Shown here: positions 1-11,954 of the stretch, in pieces
Layout of the letters: each line of letters begins with the position of its first letter
Numbering within the stretch: position 1 is the stretch's first letter
Assembly (NCBI RefSeq): GCF_014633365.1
Contig: NC_068341.1
Location: forward strand, 25,464,339-25,528,338
Source of the DNA: Diospyros lotus
Lineage: Eukaryota; Streptophyta; Magnoliopsida; Ericales; Ebenaceae
Reading direction: 5' to 3'
DNA: 64,000 nt
Made by a program: the position numbers and the translations under genes
The notes under the pieces: generated by a model
Databases searched by the model: none
What the model was told of the DNA's origin: nothing
What the model saw: only the letters and a program-made list of their open reading frames with translations

Positions 1-3000
1 CCTCGAGCCTGCCTCGGCCCTGTCGAGCCAAGCCTTGAGCCAAACTCGGTCATGCTTTAAACCATGCTCGGGACCACGAAATGGTCAGTTCGCCCCGCGC
101 TGATCTTCAGCACAGCCTCGTCAATGCTCTAAGTTCCTTGAGCCTACCTCGGCCCTATCGAGCCAAGCCTTGTATCAGACGGGCGCATAGGACCTCGAGA
201 TAGACTCAGTCCTCCATTAAACTGTGCTCGGGACCCAGACAGATATGATCACTCCACCCCGCGCGAACCCCGGGGTACAGCCCCGTCATTACTCTAGGCA
301 TCTAGAGCCTACCTCGACCCTATCGAGCCTTGCCTTGTATCATATAGGCACACATGACCTCGAACTGGACTCGGTCCTCCTTTAAACTGTGCTCAAGAAC
401 CAGACCGACATGGTCAGTTCGCCCCGCGCGAATCTTGAGCACAGCCTCGTCAATGCTCTAGGTGCCTCAAGCCTGCCTCGGCCCTATCGAGCTAAGCCTT
501 ATATAAGACAGGTGCACAAGACCTCGAGCCAAACTCGGTCCACCTTTAATTCGTGCTCGGGACCCAGACTAACATAGTCAGTTAGCCTCGTGTGGATCTC
601 GGTCACAACCTCATCAATGCTCTAGGTGCCTTTACCTTACCTCGGCCATATCGAGCCAAGCCTTGTATCAGACAGGCGCATAAGACCTCGAAACATACTC
701 GGTCCTCCTTTAAACTGTGCTCAAAACCCAGACAGACATTGTCACTCTACCCCGCACAGACATCGGGCACAGCCCCGTCATTGCTTTAGGCACCTAGAGC
801 CCACCTCGACCCTATCAAGCCTTGCCTTATATCAGGCAGGCGCACAGGACCTCGAGCTGGACTCGGTCCTCCTTTAAACAATGCCCAAGACCCAGACCTA
901 CATGGTCAGTCTGCCCCGCGCGAATCTCAGGCACAGACTTGTCAATACTCTAAGCGCCTCGAGCCTGCCTCGGCCCTATCGAGCCAAGCCTTGTATCAAA
1001 CAGGTGCATAAGACCTTAAGACAGACTAGGTCTTTCTTTAAACCATGCTCGGGACCGAGACCGACATGGTCAGTTGACTCCGTGTGGATCTCGGCCACAG
1101 CCTTGTCATTGCTCTAGGTGCCTCAAGCTTGCCTCTACCCTATCGAGCCAAGCCCTGTATCGGACAGGCGCACAGGACCTCATGCCAGACTCGATCATCC
1201 TTTAAACCATGCTCGGGACCTAGACTGACATGGTCAATATGCCCCGTGCGGACCACAGGCACAGCACCGTCTTTGCTCTAAGCCCCTCGTGCCAGCCACA
1301 GCCTTATCGAGCCACGCCTTGTATCAGACAGGCGCATAGGATCCCGAGCTGGACTCTATCCTCCTTTAAACCGTGCTCGGGACCCAGACCAACATGGTCA
1401 GTCCGCCCACATGGATCTCGAGAATAGCCTCGTCAATGCTCTAGGTGCTTTGAGCCTATCTTGGCCCTATTGAGCCAAGCCTTGTATCAGATACGCACAT
1501 AGGACCCCGAGATAGACTTGGTTCTCCTTTAAACCGTGCTCGGGACCTAGACAGACATGGTCAGTCCGCACTGTGCTAACCCCGGGCATAGCTCTGTCAT
1601 TTCTCTAGTCACTTAGAGCCCGCCTTGGCCCTATTGAGCCTCGCTTTGTATCAGACAGGCACACAGGACATCAATCTAGACTCGGTCCTCCTTTAAACGG
1701 TGCTCGGGACCCAGACAGACATGGCCAATCCGCCCCGTGCGGACCCAGGCCAAAGCCTCGTCATTGCTCTCAGCGCCTCGAGCCCACCTCAGCTCTATCG
1801 AGCCATGCTGTGTATCAGACGGGCACACATGACCTCGACCTAGACTCGGTCCTCTTTTAAACCGTGCTTGAGACCCAAACCTACATAATCAGTGCACCCT
1901 ACGCGGATCTCGGGCATAGCCTCATTAATGCTCTAGGTGCCTTGAACCTGCCTCGGCCCTATCGAGCCTAGCCTTGAGCCAAACTCGGTCCTCCTTTAAA
2001 CTGTGCTCCAGACCCAAACCGACATGGTTAGTCCACCCCGCGCGGATCTCGGGCACAGCCTCGTCAATGCTCTAGGTGCCTTGAGCCTGCCTCGGCCCTA
2101 TCGAGCCAAGCCTTGTATCAGAGAAGCGCATAAGACCTCAAGACAAACTGGGTCCTCCTTTAAACCGTGCTCGGGATCTAGACAGACATGGTTAGTCTAC
2201 TCCACGCAGACCCCGGGCACAACCCCGTCATTGCTCTAGGCACCTGGAGCCCCCATTAGCCCTATCGAGCCTTGCCTTGTATCAAATAGGCGCACAGGAC
2301 CTTGAGCCAGACTCGGTCCTCCTTTAAACCGTGCTTGAGACCCAGATCGACATGGTCAATCCACCCCGCAAGGACCTCAGGCATAGCCTCGTCGTTGCTC
2401 TAAGCATCTCTAGCCCCCCTCAACCCTATCAAGTTTTGCCTTATATCAGACAGGTTCACATGACCTCGAGCCAGACTCGGTCTTCCCTTAAACCGTGCTC
2501 GAGACCTTGACTGACATGGTCAGTCCACCCCGCGCGGACCTTAGGCACAGCCCCGTCATTGCTTTAGGCGTCTCGGCCCTATCGAGCCACGCCTTATATC
2601 AGACAAGCTCACAGGACCTCGAGCCAGAATCGATCCTCCTTTAAACCATGCTCAGGACCTAACCCGACATGGTCAGTCCACCCCGCGCGGACCTCGGGCA
2701 CAGCCCCATCATTGCTCTAGGTCCCTCGAACCCGCCTCGGCCCTATCAAGCCACTCCTTGTATCAGACTGGCATACAAGACCTCTACCTAGACTCTGTCT
2801 TCCTCTAAGTCGTGCTCGACACCCAGACTAACATGGTCAGTTCGCCCTACGCAGACCTCGGGCATTACCCCGTCATTGCTCTAGGTGCCTCGAGCTCGCC
2901 TCAACCTTTTTGAGCCACACCTTGTACCAGATAAGCGCATAGGACCTCAAGCCAGACTCAGTCCTCCTTTAAACCGTGCTCAGTACCCAGACAGACATGG

Positions 3001-3345
3001 TTAGTCCGCCCCGCGCGGACCCCAGGCACAACCACGTCATTACTCTAGGCCCCTCGAGCCTGCCTTGGACCTATTGAGCCACGCCTTGTATCAGACAAGC
3101 GTATAGGACCTCGAGCCAGACTCGATCTTCCTTTAAACCGTGCTCGGGACCCAGACCGACATGGTTAGTCCGCCCCACACGGACCTTGGGCACAGCCCCG
3201 TCATTGCTCTAGGCCGCTCAAGCCCTCCTCGGCCTTATTAGGCCATGCCTTATATCAAACAGGCACATAGGACCTCGAGCCAGACTCGGTCCTCCATTAA
3301 ACCATGCTCAATACCTAGACCGACATGGTCAGTCTACCTCGCGCT
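1..3345. repeat. ~164-bp tandem satellite, about 21 units
   Basis: A tandem array. The anchor CCTTTAAACCGTGCTC recurs near positions 55, 212, 379, 543, 709, 873, 1032, 1199, 1364, 1528, 1690, 1855, 1993, 2158, 2322, 2487, 2639, 2803, 2966, 3129 and 3293, giving a period of about 164 bp. Units also share GGCCCTATCGAGCCAAGCC and GACATGGTCAGTCCGCCCC. Two variants of one segment, GTCAATGCTCT and GTCATTGCTCT, are intermixed without a strict higher-order pattern. The first unit and the one near 1960-1990 lack about 28 bp of the GTATCAGACAGGCGCACAGG part. The array runs off the left edge, so its size is unknown. Short open frames here only reflect the repeat and are not genes. Confidence 0.93.
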
Positions 3346-3367
3346 CTCCTTAGGCACAGTCTAGGGC

Positions 3368-3520
3368 CTCGAGCTTCCCTCAGTCCGATCCCAAAGTCAT
3401 GCCTTGTAACAAACAGGCACTCCGGACGTCGAGCTTCCCTCGGTCCAACCCTAAAGTAGTGCCTTACAACAAATAGGCACGGCGAACCTCGAGCCTGCAC
3501 TAGTCCGATCCCGAAATATA
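3368..3520. repeat. Three degenerate ~61-bp units at the satellite edge
   Basis: TCGAGCTTCCCTCAGTCCGA recurs in diverged form at about 3368, 3429 and 3489, a period of about 61 bp. Each unit also carries an ATGCCTTGTAACAAACAGGCAC-like stretch that resembles the GCCTTGTATCAGACAGGCGC part of the 164-bp unit. The likely reading is that the array boundary is built from a shortened, rearranged version of the satellite unit. Confidence 0.6.
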
Positions 3521-3540
3521 CTCTGTATCAGGACACAAAA

Positions 3541-4855
3541 GAAAATAAGGTACGTAGAAGACACTTACATTTCATTACAAAATTTTTCTTATATCTAATT
3601 ACAAGCCTCACGTCTATAATAATTTTACGTTACACTTGCCTATCACGCTACAGCTACCGCACGACACAAATGCCTGGAGACCCAACAGAAGACAAGAAAA
3701 GGAGTAAAGCAAGTCCAAGCTGCAATTGCTACAAACACACTCTTATAGATCATCAATAATTGCTTTCCCCATAGGCCGCTTAGGAAGGGTTGGAACCCTT
3801 TTATACTGCCTGACATCTCGCCCTCAAAGTGGTCGGATTCCGCTAGCACAGTAGCTGCTCCTGAAGAAAATCCAGGATGACCTGACGCCTAGGTGACTTC
3901 GACATTTCCCACTTTTAACCTTGGAGCTGCCAAACAACCTCCCACCTCCAGCCTGAGGATGTCGACGTTAGTGACCCGAGCATTTGAACTTCAGAACACG
4001 ATACCTCCACCAGAGGTGAACTCTGAGACAACCACATCACCCATTCTAGACACAACATGTCTCACCCATCCTAGTACTACCCTCGTCCTAACATGCTCAA
4101 CCATAGATCCCTCGAGGTCACCAACGAACTCAGGTGAAAAATTCCCACCGCAAAACACCAACCCCATTTCCCAGAGTCTCCTGGAACCAGGATGCACAAG
4201 AGTAAAGATAGCGTGGAGGGAAACCAAGGGCCTTCCTTTCCTTTTTTATAGGCGCAATCGCCCGAAGGTCAGAAGATCCTCACCATCCCCTAACAACTAA
4301 ATGCAGTCAGGCATCGAAAAATTGCATCATCAATACAGTCGTATCCCCGCCTAGAGAAATAAAGTGCCACCCCTACCATAACCAATCAACAACCTCCATG
4401 TAACAATGCCCAAAAAATGAAGCGTTTCGTCAAAATAACACGCTCAGCGCCGTCGAAACGTCACCTCGTCTATAACCTCAAAACTTGTGCTACGCGCGCA
4501 ATCCCTCCAAACCTCTACCAAACTCAAGAGTTGGCACCCCAAACTCTAAGATTGGGCACCAGCCATACCACTTAACTTAGGAACCACTACATCAGTACTC
4601 AAGTGCCCCGGCTTGGCTAAAAGAAAGCATAACATGCTAGAAAGAAAACAAAGAAGGCACTCCATGAAAAATAAAATCAGTTGGACATTTCACCATGAAT
4701 GGCAAGACAAAAGGTGGTAAAATAGCAAGCTACAATATTATAGGCCTCGAAGAAACTAGGCTATTAAGAGAATGATGGATAACCTATGCTATCGTAACCT
4801 AAAAAAATAAAAAAAAGAGAATGAAGGTAGTAGATTAGCCCGACTCGGTCAAGGG
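3541..4855. other. Unassigned; possible minus-strand gypsy LTR remnant
   Basis: No gene recognised. On the minus strand there are two TATA-like boxes (CCTATAAAAAAGG near 4237-4250 and AGTATAAAAGGG near 3797-3808), each followed by promoter-like sequence, which would suit an old LTR read leftwards. I could not find TG...CA termini, a primer-binding site or a target duplication, so this is inference only. The 135-codon plus-strand frame at 3893-4300 is proline/serine/threonine-rich with no family I recognise, and I do not call it a gene. Confidence 0.25.
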
Positions 4856-5100
4856 CTAAACATCATCAGTGCCTTCCTCAGATCGATTCGCCCCGACCCC
4901 ATAAGTTCCTCGTGTAGTCCCGGCACACATCTTTTTGGACAGGTTAACAAGTTGGCTGTCCTTAACCCTCATATACAACTTGTAGGGCTGAAGGTCCAGG
5001 TCTGGAAAGAAAGTTCTTACGTGGAGAAGAGCTTCCTCATAACCTTCAAGATACTAGCCCGCAGCTTCTAACATTTGAGCCCTGCCAGCCTCCGCCATCG
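4856..5100 (-). pseudogene. C-terminal remnant of a gypsy antisense-ORF protein
   Basis: Read on the minus strand from about 5100, the sequence gives a short acidic/aliphatic stretch with EGYEEALLHVRTFFPDLDL followed by a basic/polar tail (DSQLVNLSKKM), ending at a TAG complementary to 4856-4858. One in-frame TAG lies upstream of EGYEE. The FPDLDL-type ending resembles C-termini of the plant 'putative gypsy type transposon' proteins, as I recall them. A longer remnant of that protein type lies at 9960-14235 in the same orientation. The N-terminal part is missing; a CTCTCGGAGAG array begins directly upstream. Assignment is by resemblance only. Confidence 0.35.
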
Positions 5101-5108
5101 ATTGGATG

Positions 5109-5545
5109 GCCTCGAGCGCAAAAAACTCTCTCAGAGAGAGATCCCTCTCTCTCGCGGAAAGAAAATGGGGTCTTCTCGGAGAGAATCAGCTTCTCTCGGA
5201 GAGGCTCCCCCCTCTCGGTGATCTAAAGGGAAATCAAGCCTTCCCTTTTTGCGGCTATGGCAAGCTCTTGGTTTCTCTTGGCAGCTAGTTCTCATCTCTA
5301 TCACGTCCTCACGAAAAGAGCCATCCGGCTCTCGGCGACCATGGCTGTGGTCCTCTCAGAGAGAGCAGCCTGACTCTCGGCGACCATAGCGTGGCTTTCT
5401 CTCGGAAAGCCCAGCCTCGTTGCAGCCTCATCTCGGCAGAGTTACCTCCACAGCTCATTCATCTCTCTCGGCGAGTTTGACCGAGGTCTCTCAAAGATAC
5501 CATCGCCGAGGTCCCTCGGAGAGACCTGCCTCTTCCTGAGAGATC
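5109..5545. repeat. CTCTCGGAGAG-rich imperfect repeat array
   Basis: Repeated purine/pyrimidine blocks around CTCTCGGAGAG, an 11-base near-palindrome, occur throughout (for example near 5113, 5175, 5195, 5360, 5400, 5463 and 5515), separated by 15-50 bp. The same kind of motif (TCTCGGGAAG) fills 14255-15640 beside the second antisense-ORF remnant, so the two blocks may derive from equivalent parts of related elements. Confidence 0.55.
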
Positions 5546-5677
5546 TTCATCTCTCCGTAAGCTTTCTCTTGCTCTAATGGCAGCACTTGCAATGAGCAAT
5601 ATAAATACATATATACATATATAACGTATATAACACAATGGGTAGCAAGGCCCATCTTTCTCCCCAAGTCTATAGTG

Positions 5678-5694
5678 CCCCCCCCCCCCCCCCC
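5678..5694. repeat. 17-base cytosine homopolymer
   Basis: A run of 17 C followed directly by five T. On the minus strand this is a G tract preceded by A, so it could in principle be a decayed polypurine tract, but nothing LTR-like follows it. Length in such runs is often uncertain in assemblies. Confidence 0.85.
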
Positions 5695-6889
5695 TTTTTG
5701 CAAGGATTGTCTCCCAAAGTCTTAAGCCCATTGAGCATATATGTTATCTGTTTGGCTATGTAATGAGTTGATGCCCACTATGTGGTATTTAGATGGGTAT
5801 AAATATGATATAATGTAAGGGACCATCTTCGTTATTTATCTCCCAAAGCATTATGCTAGTATGTCACATGTATATTAAATAGCACATGACATGTATGTTA
5901 TGCGATATCTATTATACAATGGTCACATGAATATTGTATGATGTCATGCCACATTCTAATTATGTTATTGCGTTATGTTCATGATATGCGGGACAGTGTC
6001 CTGAGCTATCTCATGTCCGCTCGGGGCTTTGCTTGGCAAGTCCCTTAAGGGACGAGACCCTACTTTGGCAACTTGTCGTGAGGCCCACCTTCTTCTGAAG
6101 GAACCCCTAGGCAATCCGGTCCTCCGGGGGGATTCTTCTTAAACAGTTCCGAATGCTACTAATGTGCAGGTCCATCCCCGGTTCCCTGTAACATTACCGT
6201 GGTCAATCCTCTCTGATTGGGTAAGGTACACCTATCTTATGTTCAATGATATTGTTATCTATTTACGTATCGGATTACTTTCTTACTAGTACTGACGTAA
6301 GCATCGAAGGGCATACGCGGGTGAGAAATCCCCGCGTGCCTTCTAACCTGTGCCTATGGGTGTAGATATGTCCCGAGCACTCAGGAGATCAGTCTTGAGC
6401 GATGCCTAGAGCACCTTTAGGGGTCTGTCTACGACCCTGGTCAATACATTGAGGACCAAAGCTACCCGACGCCTATCTCCACCAGTAAACTCCTGCCAGC
6501 TGTCAACCTCGCTCTGCCTCAACTCCATCTTTCCCTCTCTATAAATTCTATTGTCGTGGTTTTTTTTGGCTACTACAAGCCACAAATACAAACACCGAGA
6601 TGAGAATAAAATGGGCAAGACATGCTCAAAGCAAGGAAACATGAGATGTAAGCCACCAATCATGACATATTGTATGACAAAGCCGTAAGAATATGATATG
6701 CAAGCCACAAGCCACGCATGAAAGCCATCGTGTTCAAACCCGATGCAACAAAGTAGAAAGGATATGCTCAAAATGAAGGAAACATAAGACGTAAACAAAA
6801 AATCATCCACAAATGAAACCAAGAGTGATCAAGAGGAAGCAAGAAGCATGCAAAAACTACTCACCTTGACAGTTTACCTTTTGGGTGTA
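5695..6889. other. Unassigned intergenic sequence
   Basis: I recognise no gene. The part at 5745-6000 is AT-rich with many ATGT/CATAT words. The part at 6000-6400 is more GC-rich and low in stops, but its 138-codon minus-strand frame (6406-6822) has no recognisable domain. It may belong to the minus-strand LTR whose clear end is at 7868, since plant chromovirus LTRs can exceed 1.5 kb. A TGTAAC at 6187 is a candidate left terminus, but the flanking five bases (TTCCC and CCTCA) do not match as a target duplication. Confidence 0.3.
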
Positions 6890-7868
6890 CTGTTCATGCT
6901 CGTCGGGTTGAGTTTTTTGTAGAAAACATGAATTTTCGTAAACTAACTTCAAATATTTTTATATAGGGTTGTAGGGAATTAAATAAGGGGCTTATAAGAA
7001 AAATTGGAAGGAAAAAGGAGCTGGGACTTGCCCTCACATGCCCCAAGAAGGTGGCCCACGCGCCTGAACATGCGGCTAGCAACAGCACGTGTACTGCATG
7101 CGCCGCCATTTTCTCCGGCAACAGCACGCGACCCCTCTGGTTTTTGACCATATCTCCCTTGTTTTTGCTCCAATTCGACCCCCGTTTGAACCTACGGGTC
7201 CCTCTCTTTCCCCTTTACAGGAATATAAGCTTGGATAATTGAAAACTTATCGTTGTTCACCTATTCCAACCTAGACTCTAACAAGGTGCGATTTTCCATT
7301 GAACCTTTGTATCTCCTTCATTTCTCCACCAAATTCACTCCCTTTTTTGCAGAACCTCCCTTCTCTCTTAGGAACGGAATCCTCACTTAGAGACCTCTCA
7401 AACTCACAAAGTTTTGGCCTAAACTCTTCATCAATTACTCAAATCTTTCACCCAAATGCCCTATTTATAAAGTTTCTCGACTAATCGTATGTTGCCACTT
7501 GTCTCGTCATTATGACTTTCAAGTGGTCCACTAGTTTCTTGCCACTTGTCCCAAAATTATATTGGATAATATTTGGAATCCAAAGTTATATTGAAAAGTA
7601 ATTTGGAATCCAAAGCTAGATTTAATAAGATTTGAAATCCATAACATTTAAGTCCCCGAGCTTTCCTTGAATCTCACAAATTCCTAGGTCTTTCAGTAAA
7701 TTACACTTGTTCCTGGGTTTCTTTTCCAAAAAATGCCCTTTTACTCGAGTTTCAAAATTATAATTTTGCCCCTAGTTCAAAAACTACACTTTTGTCTCAG
7801 GGCTTTTATACTCCTTTGAAATGTCATATTTCCTCAAACATTTCAACTTAAAAATCTTGGGTATTACA
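6890..7868 (-). mobile_element. Probable minus-strand gypsy LTR (left boundary open)
   Basis: On the minus strand the sequence starts at 7868 with TGTAATACCCAAGATTTTTAAG, the kind of 5' end common to long plant Ty3/gypsy chromovirus LTRs (compare TGTAACGACCC at 11955). About 400 bp in there is a TATA box on the minus strand (CTTTATAAATAGGG, complement of about 7457-7470). Short minus-strand frames in it are not coding. The left end was not found and may lie as far as 6187. Possibly a solo LTR; no internal domains adjoin it. Confidence 0.45.
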
Positions 7869-8149
7869 CCTCAAAAGGTACTTTCTGGCCTTACTCGTCA
7901 TGGATGGTAGTAGAAGGGACAAAGCACGAGATGCAAAACCGACCCTGTCACCAGAAGCATTGCCCGATCCGATCAGGAGTCAGGATTCTTTTTAAATTTT
8001 TCATTGTAATAATATCCCCCAATGAATAAAAGAATGCACCCTCTGTATTCCCGCGGGGTAGGCGAAACTATAAGCCAAACCACTTAAAATCTCCATGTGC
8101 CTCAACTATTTGTATGCGTCATAGAATGTGATGCAGATACAATGGCTTG

Positions 8150-9245
8150 AGCACAACCCGCTCTCTAAGGTCAAGTCACCTAGTGGCAATCTGGTGTCGA
8201 TGGCCATGAGCTGGCCCAAGATCACTAGAAGATCCGACGTCTATGCCTACAGGCTCACCAAATCCCTCGTTTGAGTCTAGTATTATGCCCTTAAGCTAGA
8301 CCTGACTCCTTGGTCGATCTGGCACCTAGGCCTCCCGGCAAAATCAAGTGTCTAGCAGGAATCCCATGTTGGACCACTAGCCAAACCCAAATTCCTCAAG
8401 GTAGACCCGCCCTAGGAAGGCATGAAAAAAGTTAGAACGACCATATGACAATTCTAGCATGGTTTCGCCTACCGGGGTTGAATCGTCCTATCGTAATCTG
8501 GTGTTGACGACCTCAGACCTGCCCAAGATCATGGGATGATCCGATGCCTATGCCCGCAGGCTCACTTAGATCCCCTGTGTGAGTCTGGTGCTATGTATTT
8601 TGGTTAAGACCTGACTCCTTAGTTTATCTAACGCCTGAGCCTCTTGGCAAACTCGGACACCTGGTAGGAATCTCAGATCGAGTTGTGGGTCAAACCCAGA
8701 TTCCCCTAGGTAAACCAGCCCCAAAAATGGACATGAAAGACGTAACAGCCTGCGTACCACGGCTCCTCTCGAGATCACCGGATGCTCTGATGCCTATGCC
8801 CGCAAGCTCACCTGAATCCCTCGGTTGAGTCTGATACTATGTCCCTAAGCTAAACCTGACTTCTTGGTTGATTTGGCACCTAGGCCTCCTGGTAAACTCG
8901 GACACTAGGCAAGAATCTCAAGTCGAACCCTCAGCAAAAAAAAAATGGTGAATGGCAAATAAATGATGAATAGTGGTGACTCTGCCCTTGAGGGTTTGAT
9001 CACCTAATGATAATCTGGTGCCTATGACCTTGGACCAGTGTAGGATCTTTGGGTATTTCGACACCTATGCCTACAGGCTCACCCAGATCCCTTAATTGAG
9101 TTCGGTGCTATGTCTCCAAACTAGACCCGACTCCTTAGTTGATCTGGTGCCTAGGCCTCCTAGCAAACTCAGATGCCTGACAAGAATCTCATGTTGGACC
9201 TTAGGCCAAACCTAGATTATCTATGGTAGACAAGCCCATAAGAGA
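8150..9245. repeat. Tandem ~250-305-bp repeat, about four units
   Basis: The phrase GATGCCTATGCCCGCAGGCTCAC recurs in diverged form near 8236, 8543, 8789 and 9061. Each is followed by TTGAGTCTGGTGCTATG, GACCTGACTCCTTGGTTGAT and CCTAGGCCTCCTGGCAAACTCGG. Spacing is about 305, 246 and 272 bp, so units differ by indels. There is no credible coding frame. The array lies in the gap between the LTR at 7868 and the C-terminal end of the antisense-ORF remnant, where tandem repeats are known to arise in Tat-lineage elements. Confidence 0.65.
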
Positions 9246-9820
9246 AAGGCAGACGCCTCCAAAAAGTTCCCACTCAGAAATTACATGTTTTCCCTCAAGA
9301 CGCCTCATGCAGGTTTGACGATGAGGCGCCCCCCCGAATCAAAGCAATTAGAGAACCCGATGTCGTAGCATGGGTTTCAGGGTCAAACCAAGGACGCAAC
9401 GCTAATTCGAAATTCCTCATGATGAATGGCTTTTGAATATGGGTCATGAGGAAGAGTGGAAGATGTCAGAACGTAGAAGTGGTTAAAGAAAAGCCTAAAT
9501 TTAAAGCATCCTAACTCCACAACGTATAGTTCAAATGTTCGTGCTTAAATGATTAACCTAGAAAGAAAGATAACAGGTACATTCAACTCAGACGAACAAG
9601 CAAGTACGTAAGATATTGGAAAAAAAAAAAGGGCTATCACAACATGAGCATAAGCATAATGCATAAGAAAATTTAAACTTTCATACACAGAGATAATAGT
9701 TCAAGGGTCTAACATCCATACCAACATCAAAAAAGTTGTCATCTTACATAACCAAGATTGGAAAAATCATTTACAAAGAAACTTATCGACATCAGTTATC
9801 AGTAGACAAATGATTTGATG
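9246..9820. other. Unassigned sequence beside antisense-ORF remnant
   Basis: No gene or repeat recognised. It includes a short C-run (about 9329) and an A-run (about 9619). It probably belongs to the untranslated region between pol and the antisense ORF of the decayed gypsy element to its right. Confidence 0.3.
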
Positions 9821-11954
9821 CCTTCGAATCTCCTGGAAATGAAGCCTAAGAGGTGCTAGCACGAAGGTCTTCCTCCAAGCCCCGCTCTATTAGTTGGAGT
9901 GTATTAGTCATTTCTAGTGTGCCCTCGCCCTCTTTCGCATTAGGGATATAAGGATCCCAAGGACCTAGTAGATTGTTAAGGTCATCTTGTAAAGCTTGCT
10001 TGACCTACTCGCCAGGCCCGATATCGTTCGGTTCATACTTACACCAGTCTGAAGGAATGATGGAGGAGGTAGCATCCACAAAAATTAGCTCCAGGAAGGA
10101 TTCGTTGGGCCGTCAGGATTCCAAGAAGCTTCTAGAAAGATAGAAGCCATACTTAGAGTAGCATGAAGCATAATAATCCTTACGATGAAAGCAATCTTCT
10201 GAGAGGCGGTATTCTTTGACTGCTTTCATAACTATCTCCTTGATCTCTCTCTACTCATTCTCTTCGGCCTCATCAGCTACCACCCTAGCATGTGCCACCT
10301 CATGAAGTGCATCCTCCACTCACTTTTTGGCTATGGCCAACTGGAAACTCCATTTGAAGGCATGACGCTTCATTTTCCTTGTCTTAAAAAGAAATTACCA
10401 ACTCTTGGTGAGTTTTATTGCTAGTCTCCAACTCCACCTTCCATTTCTTAATATCAATCTTAGCCACCCCGTAGTTAGCAGCTAAGGTCCCGTTGGTGGA
10501 GCAAAGCTAATCATTCTCTAAGCGGGGAGCCGAATTGTCAGAATCCAAATGGCTAATCTGTCGGTTAAGGAGCTTTTTTTCTTCACCCCAATGGTTAAAT
10601 TTACATCTCCAGTCGACGATCTCGACATCTTTAGTTACTAAGCAGACCCTGTTCATGGCATTCATAACCACTACACCTTGGGCACCCTATAAGAACAGGA
10701 AAATGAGAATATGACATGATTACTCAACCAAACAAATGTTAGAAGGAAAGGGACAACAAAAGATCTCATGATAGTGAGATTGCATTCGAACTCTTCCATG
10801 TTCCAAGGAGAATTCTGGAAATAATGGCCCTCGTCTTGAGGAAGAATAGTGGAATATAGAAAATAAGCACCCACACTAGGCGTGTCAATTATGTCGGTAT
10901 CCAAGAGCCTTGCCTGCACTTGGAAAGGTTTGCCCCTAACCTATCAACTACTGCTCGTATTGTGTGCCTTTTTAACGAGAGACAAAAGCTCGGGAAGAAT
11001 GGGATTAAGATTCCCCATTGATGTCTCCTTTATGTTTAGCACGCGACGTCTTGGACATTAGAGATTGATAAATGCCCTTCAGAACACACCCCATCCTTTC
11101 CATTGGATAGCATTAATCGCTGCTTGGTCGAGGTGAGAGATAACCTCGATCTTTGGCTCCACCCTGAGATTTTGGCCTTCCCCCTCTTCCATTGCGTCGT
11201 GAATGGCATAACCCCCGACCAGCCCTCCCTCGAATGACATTGCTCATCGCCACCGAAGTGGCCTGTGCAAGAGATGGATTTTATCATGGGGTCTTGGCGA
11301 GGGACTCGAATCGGGGCGTTGAAATCTCCCCTTCCTCTGGTACTGTCAGATCAATGATGGGTTGGAAAGTGGTAGGGTCACCTTTAGCCTCGTGCTTACC
11401 CCGCTTCCTTTGGCGTCGAGCCCCTCGATTGTCACTAGCCCTCTCTTAACGATCGGCTAGGTCCCCTAGAGCTGGGGAAGGACCTCTTCACTCCATAGTG
11501 GGCTACGGTGGAATTGGAGGTTGAGCCGCTGCGTTACTCCCCCTCTATTGGGAAGATAATACCATTCGCCTCATTGCTGCACAGGATAGAGGTAGAATGA
11601 TTAAAACAAATATTAAAGCAGAATCAAAGAAAAATAACAGAAGAGTAAGCTAAACATAGTCTGAAAAGAGCAACGTGATCAGAAGGAAACAAAATACGAA
11701 GCAGTTCAGAGGATCCACACCCTCAGGAAAAGACTGCTCTTGCTGAGGGATGTTCCCTTCCCTTCTGCTGGAGCGTCAATCGATAAATGTTGTACTCTCG
11801 GCCCTCGATGATGTGGTGTTTTAGGAGGTTCTATGATCCACCAAACCCTTGCCAGCCTATCCATGGTTAGAAGTTCATAAAGGGGTTTTGGGCCACCTCG
11901 AATAAAGAGGCGCCGCTCCTTGGCATATTGAGTTCGAAGGTCCAAAAGAGGTCT

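Noticed and set aside
389..2239. A series of 60-80-codon plus-strand frames with similar proteins
   Set aside because: They are the same frame of successive 164-bp satellite units and vary as the repeat does; no gene.
3893..4300. 135-codon Pro/Ser/Thr-rich frame
   Set aside because: No recognised domain, and another frame overlaps on the opposite strand; composition alone does not support a gene.
6406..6822. 138-codon minus-strand frame with hydrophobic segments
   Set aside because: No motif or homologue recognised; likely LTR or spacer sequence.
6187..7868. Exact solo LTR from TGTAAC 6187 to ATTACA 7868
   Set aside because: Termini fit and the length resembles the LTR at 11955, but flanks TTCCC and CCTCA do not match, so only the right end is claimed.
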